NCBI GenBank assembly: GCA_910584665.1
Contig: CAJUBL010000041.1
Coordinates: 1 to 29,665, forward strand
Direction: 5' to 3'
DNA: 29,665 nucleotides
Source of the DNA: an uncultured Muribaculaceae bacterium
Lineage (GTDB): Bacteria > Bacteroidota > Bacteroidia > Bacteroidales > Muribaculaceae
Under the pieces are notes generated by a model. That model was not told the origin of the DNA. It did no database searches and was given only the letters and a program-made list of their open reading frames with translations. The position numbers and the translations under genes were made by a program. This document shows positions 16,248-24,736 of the stretch, one piece after another. Within the stretch, counting starts at the first letter, position 1; each line of letters begins with the position of its first letter.

Positions 16248-16377
16248 CTTCTTATAACCGTGAAATGGAAATCATAAATGATATACTATTATAATGCAGA
16301 CGCAACGTAGTGCCGGTTTGTTACACTGAAGATCGTTTTTTTATTACGATTGGGAATTTCGGTGAATATGTTTGAGG

Positions 16378-17505
16378 TTATGGCTGTATGCTGCTTATGA
16401 TTCCGGCAGCCGCGGTATGTGCGGCATGGTCTGTACCGAGACGTCGGCGCATCAGACGGTATCCTTCAAGCATCTTTTCACGACCTTCGGCCCCGGGTTT
16501 GATCCTGCATAGTTCGGCGTCCACACTTTCTACGGTACACAGGTGCATGAGCATTTCGGGTACTACAGCTGTGTCGGCGATCAGATTCGGGAGCGAGACG
16601 AAAGGAATCTTAAGCAGACGCTTATACATGTTGTACACAAGTTTGCTGCCACCGTGCCTGAAGCATACTACCTGCGGGGTGCCGAGGAGAGCGCATTCCA
16701 GAGTCGCTGTACCGCTTGTAACAAGAGCCACATCGGCGACTCCCATCAGCTCGAATGTCGCATCGCGCACTACAGGCAGATCGGTGAGCAAACCGTATAG
16801 CGAGAAATCGATGGACGGAGCTCCTGCAATGACTGCCTGAAATTCGGGATGGCGTGCTGCCACGCCGGCCATGACTGCCATATTGTTTCTGATCTCCGAG
16901 ACGCGACTCCCAGGAACGAGTGCCAGTATGGGGCGCCCGGAGTCGAGACCATGGGCTTGTGCGAACTGTTCACGTGTAGGCAACGAGGGAATACGGGCGT
17001 CGACTTCCTCGGCCGACGGATTGCCCACATAGGTCACGTCATAGCCGTGACGCTGTTTGTAGAAGTCAACCTCGAAGGGGAGTATCGAGTACATATGTCT
17101 GACGTACCGCCTGATCTGTTTCACCCGGCCCTCTTTCCAGGCCCATACTTTCGGTGATATGTAGTAGAAGACAGGAATGCCGAGAGAATATGCATGGCGT
17201 GCCAGCCGCAGATTGAACGACGGGTAGTCGACAAGAATCACTGCATCGGGATGCTCGCTTGTAATGGCGTGTTTCGCTGTCCTGAGGTTACCGGTGACAG
17301 CACCGATGTGTTTAATCACATCGATAAAACCCATGAACGCCATATCGCGATAGTGAATAAGTGGTTGCCGGCCTGAGGCTGTCTCCATCAGATCGCCGCC
17401 AAGAAATGTGAAAGATGCTTTTTTATCAAGGTTCTTCAGTTCTCTGATGAGCTCGGAAGCGTGTAGATCTCCGGAGGCTTCGCCGGCTGAAATAAAATAG
17501 TTCAT
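16378..17505 (-). CDS. lpxB: LpxB, lipid-A-disaccharide synthase
   Basis: GT19 glycosyltransferase that joins UDP-2,3-diacylglucosamine and lipid X (2,3-diacylglucosamine-1-phosphate) into the lipid A disaccharide at the inner membrane. The 375-residue length is normal. The opening YFISAGEASGDLHASELIREL is the LpxB signature. Later motifs are DYPSFNLRLARHAYSLGIPVFYYISPKVWAWKEGR (about 94-128), LVPGSR near 200-205, and SGTATLE and HGGSKLVYN in the C-terminal domain. It lies 27 bp after the glycosidase-like gene on the same strand and 130 bp before the sigma module. No other lpx gene is in the window. Confidence 0.95.
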   Translation of the reverse strand: MNYFISAGEASGDLHASELIRELKNLDKKASFTFLGGDLMETASGRQPLIHYRDMAFMGFIDVIKHIGAVTGNLRTAKHAITSEHPDAVILVDYPSFNLRLARHAYSLGIPVFYYISPKVWAWKEGRVKQIRRYVRHMYSILPFEVDFYKQRHGYDVTYVGNPSAEEVDARIPSLPTREQFAQAHGLDSGRPILALVPGSRVSEIRNNMAVMAGVAARHPEFQAVIAGAPSIDFSLYGLLTDLPVVRDATFELMGVADVALVTSGTATLECALLGTPQVVCFRHGGSKLVYNMYKRLLKIPFVSLPNLIADTAVVPEMLMHLCTVESVDAELCRIKPGAEGREKMLEGYRLMRRRLGTDHAAHTAAAGIISSIQP

Positions 17506-17532
17506 AATGTCATTTTATGTGCGATGTCCGGT

Positions 17533-19797
17533 TCAATTACGTGTCATGCATTTTACCAGTTGTATGCCGTCAATCAGCGCGTAATTGTTCATCAGGTTGA
17601 AATTCTCGTTTTCAGGCTCCAGAGTAAGGGTTATCATGTGGGATCCTTTATCGAGCCGTGCCTTTACAGGGGTGGATAATCCCCATTCGCTCCAATTGGC
17701 TTTGCCGCGGTGGGGCATTGTTACAGAAGCCTGACGAGTACCGTCAATATGTATGGTGCGGATGGCGGCGCTGTTGCCGGTTGATACCGGACCGTTGCCG
17801 TTAGCATAGCGCAGCCGTATGATGTATTCGCCACTTTCAGGTACGGTTACCGGAACGTCGAGTGATCCTGTCGAGTGATCGGTCTCGACAAATCCGCGGC
17901 CGGTGTAACCGGAGACTCCGTCCTCAGGTCTGAATATGATCTCACCGGATGTCATTGAAGTGGATTCGCCGGGAATATCAAAATACCACACAGGGCGGTT
18001 GGAGCGTGGCTGTGAGGCAAATGAGCGTGTCACCCCATCCTTTGCTATGGTGACTATCTGGTATTCACCCGGAACAGAAGCGTCGAAGGTGGTGGACCGT
18101 GTACGGGCCACTTCATTACCGTCGCGGATGACTATGTAGCCGCTACTGTACTCGACGGGATTCCACCGGAGAAGGTTACCCTCGATCCATGCCTCGGGGG
18201 TCAGAGGGGCTTTGACGTTTGCCGAGCGGTTGAGCGTGAGCTCATGGCCGAAACTGTCATCCATGACTATGTCAACTTTAAGGCAACCTGTTGTTCCTGC
18301 CTTAATAATAAAAGGAGATTGCTTTTTGCCGTTGACCCTGAACTCTCTGATATTGTCGCCATAACCGCTTATACTGATATCGAGTGTCATGCCTCTGTAT
18401 CTTAAACCGGTAAGACTACGTTTAGCTGAGAGAGCCCGTGGTATGAAGGGGTGAAATACGATACCGTCGTTCTGCATCTCGATACCGAACAGTACCTTGT
18501 GGGTCAGCGCTATGTTTCCGGCGAGGCACCACAGCATGTTGCTTGAGTTCAGCTCTGTTGCGATGTCTCCGTTGTCAAGTACAAAATTCTCCTTATTGGT
18601 GCAGAAGAGTGCGGCCGGCCTTACGACTGATCCTATTGCCTCCAGGACGCCCTGCTCGTTGCCTGCCTTGGCGTTGGCCATGGCCCAGAAAGAGGCCACC
18701 CATGGCCACAGAGCATTATTGTGGTACGGAGGAATGTCGGCAATCTGCGGAAAGAATATACCGACTCCGAATGGCGTAGTGGGGTTGCTCTCTGTTATTG
18801 TACGTGAGCGGTCTTCCGGAGCTATTCCCCACAGGATGGCGAGCGACTCTCCGAGAGTCTCAGCTCTCGGATTCATTATAAGATTGTCACCGCCATACAG
18901 ATACATTCCGTAGTATCCTTTGTCTTCAAGCCACAGATGCTCGTTTATAGCCCGCGCTATCGACTCAGAACGTACCTTATAGAGGGTCGCATCGGCTTTG
19001 TGTCCTAAAAGAGAAGATATCTCTGACAGAACGGCGAGCGCACGGGAATGTACGGCTGAAGTGCTCAGTGTCAGAGTGCCTGCTATATCGGCTGTCTGCA
19101 TCCAGCGCGGGTGACTCTGCTGTCTCCAGTCGATGAACGAAGTCTCGCCTTTCATCAGACCGGTCTCCGGATCGTAAGCTACGAGAAAGTCATCGTCAAG
19201 AGACCGTTTGATCACGGGGTAGATGTACCGTAGCCAGTCACAGTCGCCGGTCGCTTTATAGATCTCATAGGCGGCAACGGCCCAGATGGCACGGTCGGTC
19301 GAGATGGGCCATGCGCCGCCGCTGCCGGTGTCCTGGATTATACGGCCTGCCGGATCAACCTTTTTCATCAGTGATATCCTGGATGCTTCAGGTTGCAGAT
19401 AGGCCATGGAGAGAATTATGGAGTAACTCACGTCGCGGGTCCAGACTCCACCCCAGGCAGCTCCTGTGCGTAAAGTGGTATCCGGCTCCACGGCGTTGAC
19501 CATCTCGTCGAGAGCCATGTTATAGATTGCCGTATGCATGGTATTGGGAGTGGACAGGCGCGGATAGGACGAAATGTCATTCCTGAGGTTCCACTCCGGG
19601 CTGATACCCATATAATACCGGGGCTGGGCATGATAGGTCGAACTGATCTTTGTCGGAGAGAGTGCCACAGCCCGGTATTCCCCCTGTGTCACAGTATCGG
19701 CTTCCCATCGGTAAGCGCCGGTCTCGACTATGGTCTGTGCGCCTGCAAGTACCGGGCACATCAACATTGCTAAAGAAATGCGATAAATCAGTTTCAT
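17533..19797 (-). CDS. Secreted six-hairpin glycosidase-like protein with C-terminal carbohydrate-binding-like domain
   Basis: 754 residues beginning with a signal peptide (1-20, ending in VLAGA). The middle (about 85-480) looks like an (alpha/alpha)6-barrel of the kind found in trehalase, glucosidase and rhamnosidase clans. WTRDVSYSI at 119-127 and GETSFIDWR at 217-225 are likely active-site segments, and PYHNNALWPWVASFWAM lies further on. Residues about 540-610 form a fibronectin-like or beta-sandwich stretch. The last 130 residues resemble a CBM6/CBM35-like domain (PESGEYIIRLRYANGNG). The sugar specificity cannot be told and the GH family is not certain. No SusCD pair or other carbohydrate gene is next to it; its neighbour is lpxB, 27 bp downstream. 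Confidence 0.65.
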   Translation of the reverse strand: MKLIYRISLAMLMCPVLAGAQTIVETGAYRWEADTVTQGEYRAVALSPTKISSTYHAQPRYYMGISPEWNLRNDISSYPRLSTPNTMHTAIYNMALDEMVNAVEPDTTLRTGAAWGGVWTRDVSYSIILSMAYLQPEASRISLMKKVDPAGRIIQDTGSGGAWPISTDRAIWAVAAYEIYKATGDCDWLRYIYPVIKRSLDDDFLVAYDPETGLMKGETSFIDWRQQSHPRWMQTADIAGTLTLSTSAVHSRALAVLSEISSLLGHKADATLYKVRSESIARAINEHLWLEDKGYYGMYLYGGDNLIMNPRAETLGESLAILWGIAPEDRSRTITESNPTTPFGVGIFFPQIADIPPYHNNALWPWVASFWAMANAKAGNEQGVLEAIGSVVRPAALFCTNKENFVLDNGDIATELNSSNMLWCLAGNIALTHKVLFGIEMQNDGIVFHPFIPRALSAKRSLTGLRYRGMTLDISISGYGDNIREFRVNGKKQSPFIIKAGTTGCLKVDIVMDDSFGHELTLNRSANVKAPLTPEAWIEGNLLRWNPVEYSSGYIVIRDGNEVARTRSTTFDASVPGEYQIVTIAKDGVTRSFASQPRSNRPVWYFDIPGESTSMTSGEIIFRPEDGVSGYTGRGFVETDHSTGSLDVPVTVPESGEYIIRLRYANGNGPVSTGNSAAIRTIHIDGTRQASVTMPHRGKANWSEWGLSTPVKARLDKGSHMITLTLEPENENFNLMNNYALIDGIQLVKCMTRN

Positions 19798-19806
19798 ATG
19801 GTAAAT

Positions 19807-19852
19807 CTTGAAAGTTACAATTTTATTTTATAATTTTGAACTTTCAAAGATA
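19807..19852. promoter_or_regulatory. Divergent promoter with a perfect 9-bp inverted repeat
   Basis: TAATTTTG at 19831-19838 is a plus-strand -7 element for the C69 dipeptidase, with CTTG at 19807-19810 as a possible -33 box 20 bp upstream. TATCTTTG on the minus strand (19845-19852) is a -7 element for the glycosidase gene. TTGAAAGTT (19808-19816) and AACTTTCAA (19839-19847) form a perfect inverted repeat with a 22-bp spacer that encloses the plus-strand -7 box. It could be an operator or a loop-forming site. Confidence 0.5.
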
Positions 19853-19891
19853 CTCTATTCCTTACACATTAAAAAATCTAAGTGCAAAAAT

Positions 19892-21523
19892 ATGTTTGAA
19901 CGTCTATTGACACTTGCCGCAACCGTAGGTCTTTCTGGTCTGCCGGTACTTGCGTGCACCAGCCTTATAGCCGGGAAAGGTGCAACTGCCGACGGTTCGG
20001 TTATGATCACTTATGCCGCCGACAGCCACAATCTCTACGGAGAACTATACCTACAGCCGGCCGCCGATCATCCCGAAGGTGCCATGCGTCAGGTGATCGA
20101 CTGGGACACCCAGCGTCGTCTCGGCGAGATCCCGGAGATCTCACACACTTATGCCACAATAGGTAATATGAATGAGCACGGGCTGGCCATTGCCGAGAGC
20201 ACATGGGGCGGACGCGCCGAACTTGCCGGATCGGGTCTTATCGACTATGGTTCTCTCATCTATATAACACTACAGCGTGCCCGTACAGCCCGCGAGGCGA
20301 TTATGGTCATGACCGATCTTGTCGACCGTTACGGCTACTCGTCGAGCGGCGAGTCGTTCTCGATAGCCGATCCCGACGAGGCCTGGATTATGGAACTGAT
20401 AGGCAAAGGTAAGGATAATCCGGGAGCCGTATGGGTGGCCCGCCGTGTGCCGGATGACTGTATCTCAGGCCATGCCAATCACTCGCGTATACATACCTTC
20501 CCGCTCAATGACAAGCGCGAGTGTCTGTATTCACCTGATGTCATTGATTTTGCACGTAGCAAAGGCTATTTCAACGGCAAGGACAGGGACTTCAGTTTCT
20601 CAAGAGCATATGCCGAGTATGACTTCGGTGCTCTGCGAGGCTGTGATGCCCGCGTGTGGAGCTACTACAATGCCCATGCCGACGGAATGGAACAATATCT
20701 CAGATGGATCAACGAGGCTTCGGGCGAGCCGATGCCTCTGTGGGTGAAACCTAACCATAAACTGTCGGCAGACGATCTTAAGGCTATGATGCGGGACCAC
20801 TTTGAGGGAACCCCTTTCGATATGACCAAGGATGTGGGAGCCGGTCCGTATGCTGTGCCTTACCGATGGCGTCCCATGACTTACACCGTTGACGGCAAAG
20901 AGTATACACATGAGCGTGCCATCGCCACCCAGCAGACAGGGTTCTCGTTTGTGGCCTGTCTGCGCGGAGATGTTCCCGACTACCTCAGGGGATTACTATG
21001 GTTCGGTACCGACGATGCCAATACCTGTGTCTACCTTCCGATATTCTGCTCTGTAAGGCAGGTTCCGGAGGCATTAGGGCATGGTGATACCAATACGCTT
21101 GACTGGAATGCAAACTTCTGGGTAAACAATTATGTGGCTAACCAGGCCTATAACCGTTATTCCCAGATGATTCCCGACATACGCCGCGTGCAGCGTGAGC
21201 TTGAAGACTCCATCAGGGCTGACGTCGCAGCAGTTGAGGAGCAGCTCAGGACCTTTGACCGTGAGGATGCTCTGTATGTCGTACAGGTTCTCGCCGACCA
21301 CTGGAGCAAGACTGCGACCCGCCGTTACAAGGAGCTCGGTGATTACCTGTTTGTCAAGTTCATGGACGGAAACATCAAGAAACAGGATGAAGACGGATCG
21401 TTCCTGCGCACTGAAGAGGGGATACCTGCGTATCCGCAATTTGGCGGATACGATGATCCCCGTTATTTTGAGAATATAGTAAAAGATGCAGGTGAACGCC
21501 TGCGTGTCAGGGATATAAAATGA
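19892..21523 (+). CDS. Peptidase family C69 dipeptidase
   Basis: N-terminal-nucleophile dipeptidase of family C69 (PepD-like). The start is placed at ATG 19892, giving 543 residues; an earlier TTG start would add 28 residues that spoil the signal peptide and fall on the promoter. A signal peptide (about 1-21) is followed by C22 in ACTSLIAGKGATADGS, so cleavage or autoprocessing would expose the catalytic cysteine. The family pattern includes TYATIGNMNEHGLAIAEST and SFSIADPDEAWIMELIGKG. It is probably periplasmic or outer-membrane-exposed and cleaves dipeptides or peptidoglycan peptides; the substrate is unknown. Its stop overlaps the queF start by four bases. Confidence 0.9.
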   Translation: MFERLLTLAATVGLSGLPVLACTSLIAGKGATADGSVMITYAADSHNLYGELYLQPAADHPEGAMRQVIDWDTQRRLGEIPEISHTYATIGNMNEHGLAIAESTWGGRAELAGSGLIDYGSLIYITLQRARTAREAIMVMTDLVDRYGYSSSGESFSIADPDEAWIMELIGKGKDNPGAVWVARRVPDDCISGHANHSRIHTFPLNDKRECLYSPDVIDFARSKGYFNGKDRDFSFSRAYAEYDFGALRGCDARVWSYYNAHADGMEQYLRWINEASGEPMPLWVKPNHKLSADDLKAMMRDHFEGTPFDMTKDVGAGPYAVPYRWRPMTYTVDGKEYTHERAIATQQTGFSFVACLRGDVPDYLRGLLWFGTDDANTCVYLPIFCSVRQVPEALGHGDTNTLDWNANFWVNNYVANQAYNRYSQMIPDIRRVQRELEDSIRADVAAVEEQLRTFDREDALYVVQVLADHWSKTATRRYKELGDYLFVKFMDGNIKKQDEDGSFLRTEEGIPAYPQFGGYDDPRYFENIVKDAGERLRVRDIK

Positions 21524-21990
21524 GAAATGAAGAACAGCTCGCCGGTGTCACTCTCTTGGGTAACACCGGTGTGAAGTATCCTGCCGAGTATGCGCCCGAA
21601 GTGCTGGAAACTTTTATAAACAAACACCCCGGGCGGGAGTATCTCGTGACATTTACCTGTCCTGAGTTCACGTCGTTGTGTCCTAAGACCGGTCAGCCGG
21701 ATTTCGCCAGGATCATCATCAATTATATACCGCGTGAACGTATGGTCGAGAGCAAGAGCCTCAAACTCTATCTCTTTTCTTTCCGCAATCACGGTGACTT
21801 TCACGAGGACTGTATCAATATCATTCTCAATGATCTTGTGAAACTGATGGATCCGCATTACATCGAAGTGAAGGGTCTGTTTACTCCGCGTGGAGGCATA
21901 TCCATATATCCGTTTGCTAATTATGGCGACGAAGAGCACCAGTGGCTTGTGAAAGATCGCCTGAAAGCATCATTCCTTGAGACTTTTTAA
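21520..21990 (+). CDS. queF: QueF, 7-cyano-7-deazaguanine reductase
   Basis: Reduces preQ0 to preQ1 with NADPH in the cytosol, the step before tRNA guanine transglycosylase in queuosine synthesis. At 156 residues it is the short (unimodular, YkvM-type) form, which works as a larger oligomer. The thioimide-forming cysteine is C54 in FTSLCPKTGQPDF, with D61. The QueF motif ESKSLKLYLFSFRNHGDFHED lies at about 77-97. It overlaps the C69 dipeptidase by four bases (ATGA) and the next gene by 14 bases, which suggests tight co-translation. The pathway partner queA is at 8.1 kb in another operon. Confidence 0.95.
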   Translation: MRNEEQLAGVTLLGNTGVKYPAEYAPEVLETFINKHPGREYLVTFTCPEFTSLCPKTGQPDFARIIINYIPRERMVESKSLKLYLFSFRNHGDFHEDCINIILNDLVKLMDPHYIEVKGLFTPRGGISIYPFANYGDEEHQWLVKDRLKASFLETF

Positions 21991-22978
21991 TGTCATACCC
22001 GTAGTGGTGCTGATGGTGTCAGTGACAGCCATCGATGCGGATTCATGTACATCGGCTATCGTCGGACGTATGCGTTCGGCCACCGGATCGGCGTTGCTGT
22101 GGAAACACCGTGACACTGGCTCTCCATATAATTATATAGCCAGGCATGCCGCAACCGACTCTACGATGGAGTACATTGCGCTTCATAATTGCAGTGATTC
22201 CCTGGGACTCGAGGCATGGATAGGCATGAACAGAGCCGGACTGGCTGTGATGAATACGGCTTCATATAATCTTATGCCGGATACCGCTATGATAAAGGAT
22301 CGCGAAGGTCTGGTGATGACTATGGCATTGAAGTATTGCAGTACGGTCGATGATTTTGCCATGTTACTGGACTCGTTACCCCGCCCTATGGGTGTACAGG
22401 CTAATTTCGGTGTTATTGATGCTACGGGATGTGGCGCTTATTTTGAGACATCGGATTCGGGGTATCACCGCTATTATGTAGGAGACAGTGAGGCTGTTGT
22501 ATGCACAAATTACTCACGTTCCGGCGGCATGACCGGACGTCTCGGTATAGCCCGTGAGAGGACGGCCGACAGGCTGCTCGGATCAAAACCCCGCATTTCC
22601 CGGGAAGTGTTGCTTGATACTCTGTCGAGACGATTCTTCCATCCCGTATCGGGGGCTGACCTGCTGGATATGGGTGTGCGTGAGATTGAAGATAACGGAG
22701 ACTATATCCCGCGTTATACATCGACAGCTTCAATTGTAATAGAGGCAATACCATCGGAGTCAGGAGACGGGTCCGGTTACGTGATGTGGACACTGCTGGG
22801 TTATCCGCCGTGTGCCGATGAGTATAAAGTGACATTCGGAGATATTCCCGCGGAAGTCAGACGTGGAGCCGGAGGTCCCGCTCCGGCCGAATGTATGTCA
22901 GGGGAATGTAAAGCCGGAGTTTATGACGGCCGTCGCCATGGCAGGTTCCGAGTAGCGAAAATATCACATATCAGATAG
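21977..22978 (+). CDS. C45-type N-terminal-nucleophile amidohydrolase/acyltransferase
   Basis: 333 residues, resembling the isopenicillin-N acyltransferase/carcinine hydrolase-like C45 family of linear amide hydrolases. A hydrophobic leader (about 1-20) precedes C24 in SCTSAIVGRM. The following segment GSALLWKHRDTGSPYNYI has the LLWKHRDT pattern of C45 proteins. Autocleavage before C24, after or together with signal removal, is expected. The start is read as TTG 21977, 14 bases inside queF. ATG 22013 is possible but cuts the leader to about 10 residues before the cysteine. The substrate is unknown; amides such as acylated amino acids are plausible. The C-terminal end is rich in Gly, Ala and Arg. 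Confidence 0.72.
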   Translation: MRLFNVIPVVVLMVSVTAIDADSCTSAIVGRMRSATGSALLWKHRDTGSPYNYIARHAATDSTMEYIALHNCSDSLGLEAWIGMNRAGLAVMNTASYNLMPDTAMIKDREGLVMTMALKYCSTVDDFAMLLDSLPRPMGVQANFGVIDATGCGAYFETSDSGYHRYYVGDSEAVVCTNYSRSGGMTGRLGIARERTADRLLGSKPRISREVLLDTLSRRFFHPVSGADLLDMGVREIEDNGDYIPRYTSTASIVIEAIPSESGDGSGYVMWTLLGYPPCADEYKVTFGDIPAEVRRGAGGPAPAECMSGECKAGVYDGRRHGRFRVAKISHIR

Positions 22979-23022
22979 TTGTATAAATATTTTTACATTA
23001 CGATATTTAGAGGGTGTTTAAT

Positions 23023-23394
23023 ATGAATGCTTCCATTACAACCGTAGGGTTGCTTGTAGTGAGCAATATCTTTATGACGCTGGCCTGGTATGGCCATCTC
23101 TCGCTTAACAACCGGGGAATATCTGCCTCATGGCCGTTGTACGTTATAATTCTGATGTCGTGGGGTATAGCATTACTGGAATATTGCTTTCAGGTGCCGG
23201 CCAACCGTATAGGCTATGAGGGAAACGGCGGTCCGTTCTCGCTTATCCAGCTTAAGGTGATGCAGGAGGTCATCACTCTGGTAGTATTTGTTATTTTCAG
23301 TCTTATCGCATTCGAAGGATTTCAGCTGCGCTGGAATCATATTCTTGCTTTTGTGCTGCTTGTCGCCGCTGTCTATCTAGTTTTTATGAAATAA
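23023..23394 (+). CDS. DUF486 (DMT-family-like) membrane protein
   Basis: 123 residues from ATG 23023; an in-frame GTG at 23014 is an alternative start. There are four hydrophobic helices (about 5-25, 36-55, 75-95, 100-121). The motif MTLAWYGHL near 18-26 and the segment EYCFQVPANRIGYEGNGGPFSLIQLKVMQE are the DUF486 signature. The family belongs to the drug/metabolite-transporter superfamily as a half-size member; substrates are not known. It is preceded by 44 bp and faces the second sigma module tail to tail. Confidence 0.88.
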   Translation: MNASITTVGLLVVSNIFMTLAWYGHLSLNNRGISASWPLYVIILMSWGIALLEYCFQVPANRIGYEGNGGPFSLIQLKVMQEVITLVVFVIFSLIAFEGFQLRWNHILAFVLLVAAVYLVFMK

Positions 23395-23413
23395 GCAGAA
23401 ATATGCTATGATT

Positions 23414-23785
23414 TCACATCCGTGTATTTCGAGCTATGCTGTTGTATGCGGCAAAGGCAGTGGCAAGACTGGCGGCTGCCGCAAAAATGCCCGCGACGGT
23501 GGCCGTAACACTGTCGGATGGCACGGTATGTGTGACATATGAAATTGCTGTGCTGATTATTCCGCAGACAGAAGGGTAAAAATATGTGAATATAATACCT
23601 GTGACAAATCCCGCTGTGGCGGATAAGATCATAGACCTGCGGTCGCGACGTTTTGTGTTATCGCAGTACTTTTTCACGCGGTCGACAGCATTAATATCGC
23701 GTATCATACGCTCCATGAACCGATCGCTGTCGCTGAGATCGGGATCGAACTGTCCGAATATTTTTTTTAAATCGTTGTCGTCCAT
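23414..23785 (-). CDS. Small membrane protein after an ECF sigma factor, putative anti-sigma factor
   Basis: 123 residues. The N-terminal half is charged and probably cytosolic (LKKIFGQFDPDLSDSDRFMERMIRDINAVDRVK). Two hydrophobic segments follow, at about 50-80 and 92-118. No known domain is recognised. It starts 11 bp after the ECF sigma gene, in the place where Bacteroidetes often have an anti-sigma regulator. The layout, a soluble sigma-binding head and membrane tail, fits that role but does not prove it. Confidence 0.5.
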   Translation of the reverse strand: MDDNDLKKIFGQFDPDLSDSDRFMERMIRDINAVDRVKKYCDNTKRRDRRSMILSATAGFVTGIIFTYFYPSVCGIISTAISYVTHTVPSDSVTATVAGIFAAAASLATAFAAYNSIARNTRM

Positions 23786-23796
23786 ATCCGCTGTTA

Positions 23797-24279
23797 TTAA
23801 TGTGATTCAAGTATACTTCTGAGATGAAGACGCCCGCGTGACAGCTGTTGCTTAACAGCGGCCTCGCTGGAAACCGTCATTATTGCTATCTCCCTGATGT
23901 CATATCCTTCAAGATAATACAACAGGATTGCCGCACGCTCTTTGGGTGATATCAATGCAAGAGCTCTATACAGGGCTTCGTATCGGAATGATGAGTCGGC
24001 CTGAGTGTCAGCACACATGTCCATGGCCCGGCTGATATCAATGGGATCCGGGCCAGCCGATCTTACTGAACTTATGAACGTATTGTATGCGATGGTCATT
24101 ATCCAGGACCGGAACCGCGTCACATCACGGCATGTCCCGGATGCGAGATATGCCTTGATGAATGCGTCCTGAGCAATATCGTCGGCGCGTGACGAATCAC
24201 CACAACACAGTCCGACCAGAAAACAGCGGACTGCTTTCTGTGTCGACTGAATGTGATATATGAACTGCTCGCGGGTCAT
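23797..24279 (-). CDS. ECF-type RNA polymerase sigma factor
   Basis: 160 residues. Region 2 spans about 10-80 and includes SRADDIAQDAFIKAYLA and FRSWIMTIAYNTFISSVRS. Region 4 spans about 105-158 and includes LALISPKERAAILLYYLEGYDIREIA, followed by a helix-turn-helix (MTVSSEAAVKQQLSRGRLHLR). Its ATG overlaps the stop of the preceding membrane protein gene by four bases. The gene lies in a three-gene module that differs from the first sigma module at 15-16 kb. Targets are unknown. Confidence 0.9.
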   Translation of the reverse strand: MTREQFIYHIQSTQKAVRCFLVGLCCGDSSRADDIAQDAFIKAYLASGTCRDVTRFRSWIMTIAYNTFISSVRSAGPDPIDISRAMDMCADTQADSSFRYEALYRALALISPKERAAILLYYLEGYDIREIAIMTVSSEAAVKQQLSRGRLHLRSILESH

Positions 24280-24689
24280 TTCTTCTCGTCGGTGATATTC
24301 TTACGGGAAACCCGGTAGGTGATAAGATAGCCCAGCCCGATGGCCGTACTCAGTGCGGCGGCGATGAATATACATACTTTCATGCACGGGTTGATCCCGT
24401 AGTCTATGATCGGTGTGATAATGAATATCGCGAGACCTGAGAATGTAAAGATAGCACCGCGTAACAGACGTAAATAGAGTATATCGCGAGGCGTACGTGC
24501 AGGTCTGACCGGCCTGGCAAGCATGCGGATCAATGTATCCGTGTCAATACCATCATTACTGTGTTTGATAGCCTCTATAAAAACCTCTGTGTCTTTGTTT
24601 GTCTTGTTTATTTTAGCACGTGATGTGAGCCATACGACAAGGGCCGGCAGAACTACACATATTGCTATCGGAACTAATGTTTCTGTCAT
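24276..24689 (-). CDS. Membrane protein upstream of the sigma factor, DUF6249-like
   Basis: 137 residues from ATG 24689; an upstream in-frame ATG at 24749 would add 20 residues and is less likely. A first membrane helix (about 5-22) is followed by a basic stretch, a soluble segment with GIDTDTLIRMLARPVRPARTPRDILYLRLLRGAIF, and two more helices (about 75-95 and 103-122). It resembles DUF6249-type proteins, which are often encoded with ECF sigma factors in Bacteroidales, but I hold that family name loosely. The four-base overlap with the sigma gene points to co-regulation. Confidence 0.55.
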   Translation of the reverse strand: MTETLVPIAICVVLPALVVWLTSRAKINKTNKDTEVFIEAIKHSNDGIDTDTLIRMLARPVRPARTPRDILYLRLLRGAIFTFSGLAIFIITPIIDYGINPCMKVCIFIAAALSTAIGLGYLITYRVSRKNITDEKK

Positions 24690-24736
24690 GAGAAAAAATT
24701 TTACAGATTTATAGAGTACACCTACAAAAAGAAAAC

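Noticed and set aside
16326..16352. Weak hairpin with A/T-run between lpxB and the sigma gene (GATCGT ... ACGATT)
   Set aside because: The A-run lies inside the loop rather than after the stem in the direction of transcription, so it does not qualify as an intrinsic terminator.
17533..19797. Polysaccharide utilisation locus
   Set aside because: There is a glycosidase-like gene but no SusC/SusD pair, hybrid two-component system or sugar-specific sigma/anti-sigma next to it; the neighbouring ECF module does not have the SusCD arrangement.
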